In this document: positions 62,440 to 64,000 of the stretch, piece after piece
How the letters are laid out: each line of letters begins with the position of its first letter
Numbering within the stretch: the first letter of the stretch is position 1
Source of the DNA: Sacculina carcini
Taxonomy: Eukaryota > Arthropoda > Thecostraca > Sacculinidae
Length of the DNA stretch: 64,000 bases
Reading direction: 5' to 3'
NCBI GenBank assembly: GCA_916048095.2
Contig: OU696578.1
Location: forward strand, 3,036,798-3,100,797
Translations under genes and position numbers: made by a program
The notes under the pieces: model-generated
What the model saw: only the letters and a program-made list of their open reading frames with translations
What the model was told of the DNA's origin: nothing
The model's database searches: none

Positions 62440-63699
62440 TACTAGCATTAAAACCCGCCCGTTGTGCGGAGTAATTCATAACATGAAATTCATATTCAAT
62501 TCATAAAAAATATGGAAAATTAAAAATGAAATAGGGGACACTCATAAAAATATTAATCAATTGAAAATTATAAGTTTAATTATTTTTATTTCGACAAAAC
62601 ATTTCCCCTCAGTCCGCCTTAGTCATTTTCACACCCGCCCGTCGTGCTGAATAATTCAGAACTCGAACACGATTCGTTCTGGATCTTGAAATCAAATCCA
62701 TTGGTCTTGTGTATGGATTAATTCTACAGGGGAAATTGAACGTTCTATTGTCTATAGTTGCTGCCCGCGGAGCATTTATATTTGTTAAAAAAATTACCTT
62801 TTTTTAAATGAACCATTTGAAAATATTAACTAAAAAATGTAAACACTTTTTTTAAGCCCGCCCGTCGTGCGGAACAATTCATACAACAAAATTCATATTA
62901 AATCCATAAAATATAATGAATACAAATTGAAAAGCAAAAAATGTAGCCTATAAATATCTTAACCAATATAAAAGTCTAAATGTGAATATTTTCGTTAATA
63001 TTTTGACAAATATTATCCCTCAACCCGCCTGATATATAAATCTGCCCGTCGTGTGGTATAATTAAGAAAACAAACACGAAAAAAACAATGAAAGATGATG
63101 ACTATATTTATTACTTAACATCATTCCCCAAAATCATTTGCTTAAGTACTATTTTACATTTACCGCTATAATATTTATTGCTAAAATTTATATATTTTCC
63201 GCTATCATCAAAACCCAATATAACCTGAGTCAAACCTACCCAACCCAACCCAACCATCCAATCTTGACCGCACTCAGCCTAGTCTGAGGTGATTGAACTT
63301 ATTAGTTTGTGATCACAAAATATACTGATTCGATCATAATTTGTAATCAGCAGACTGAGATTATCTACCCCAGGGGTCCCAAACACGCGGCCAACCGATA
63401 CTTTCCTCTCAACCCGCCAATATAGTATCGGAACCAAACTGTAAGGCAGCTAATTTCACATTTGTTGCATAATGTGATATAATTATACACTATTTAAATC
63501 ACATTTACATTAGTGAGTCTCGATCTTGAAGTCAAGCCCGTGAGTTTTGTATATGGATTCATTCCACACGGTAAAATTGAATGTTTGAAATGAATGAATG
63601 AATGAAAATTTCCAACGTGATGGTATAAATTGTTAGCAGATACGCCAAATGGTGGCCGAGAAGTAGCTGATAGAAAATGGACCAAGGAGGGTGGGACAC

Positions 63700-63732
<33 letters not shown>

Positions 63733-63754
63733 GGATCTCTTTTATATATATAGA
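62440..63754 (-). mobile_element. Deleted Helitron-like unit M4'
   Basis: Duplicate of M4 (offset 39,581-39,583), with CTAG at 62,440-62,443, the same (AATG)n junction near 63,588 and the same type II head. Few substitutions seen, such as CTCTTTTATA for CTCTTTGATA in the head. Confidence 0.7.
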
Positions 63755-64000
63755 TATAGTTCCTGAGAAATAGTCTGTCTACACTACACACAAATTATCT
63801 ACACAGTAGTATATTCCTGTGTAATCGCAAGTGCGCATAATAGCTGTCAAATTGGCAATATGTCCTTTTGACTTTACACCGCCGTAACTCCCTTCAGATA
63901 CACTTTGGAAAATTACAAATTATACCGTATTGTAGAAAACTAGATTTCTAGCACGATGGTATAATTTATTTATATGTATAACAAATAGTTACTGAGAAAT
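63755..64000 (-). mobile_element. Tail-less Helitron-like unit M5', cut by window end
   Basis: Same start as M5 (GTTCCTGAGAAATAG) and the first part of one array unit. The element continues beyond the window. Confidence 0.6.

Larger units (their letters stand above)
52073..64000 (+). repeat. Second long duplication, copy D
   Basis: Second copy of 18,300-24,417, expanded by about 1.25 kb inside M3' and by 4.6 kb of whole Helitron units between M3' and M4'. It runs off the window. Confidence 0.8.

Overview
The window is AT-rich animal nuclear DNA, almost entirely transposable elements. It has no operons, ribosome binding sites or recognisable RNA-coding loci. Evidence for an animal: a Penelope-like retroelement with a GIY-YIG domain, LTR-retrotransposon pol fragments, and a spliced coiled-coil gene fragment resembling the ELKS/CAST/Bruchpilot active-zone family, which leans towards an arthropod or other ecdysozoan. 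The species cannot be named from the sequence.

The main content is a set of head-to-tail arrays of non-autonomous, Helitron-like rolling-circle elements. Each large unit has a 5' head (TC + TATATATATAAAAGAGATCCTCT + (GTCT)n or (GTGT)n), then a tandem array of about 340-bp dimeric repeats, then a tail region with many copies of a 15-bp imperfect palindrome, ending in CCGCACAACGGGCGG, about 9 nt, and CTAG. At several junctions the CTAG of one unit directly abuts the TC of the next. Short units (S elements, about 420-510 bp) share the tail but have another head. No Rep/helicase gene is present, so mobility would have to be supplied in trans.

Layout: 1-1,594 Penelope-like element (PLE), plus strand. 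1,597-7,741 plus-strand Helitron units (P1, S1, P2). 7,742-9,640 broken LTR-retrotransposon pol, minus strand, followed by unassigned DNA to 10,158. 10,159-25,632 minus-strand array (S2, S3, M1, M2, S4, M3, M4, M5). 25,677-28,398 two PLE copies head to head. 28,403-39,800 near-identical second copy of 571-12,960, with the same pol lesions. 39,800-46,162 more minus-strand units. 46,163-48,914 a two-exon fragment of the coiled-coil gene. 48,915-52,658 further units. 52,659-64,000 a second copy of 18,886-24,417, with a 4.6-kb insertion made of whole Helitron units.

The most notable object is the gene fragment. It is cut abruptly inside an exon at both ends. One end abuts a Helitron tail that has lost its terminus. 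The other ends in ATGCTAG, directly followed by the head of the next Helitron. This fits read-through capture of host DNA by a rolling-circle element, with a fortuitous CTAG serving as the new terminator. The fragment carries two in-frame nonsense codons and is read here as a captured pseudogene rather than a working gene.

Limits: all identities are by eye. Boundaries inside AT-rich repeats are good to about 5-20 bp. The near-identical long copies could be real recent duplications or unmerged haplotypes in the assembly.
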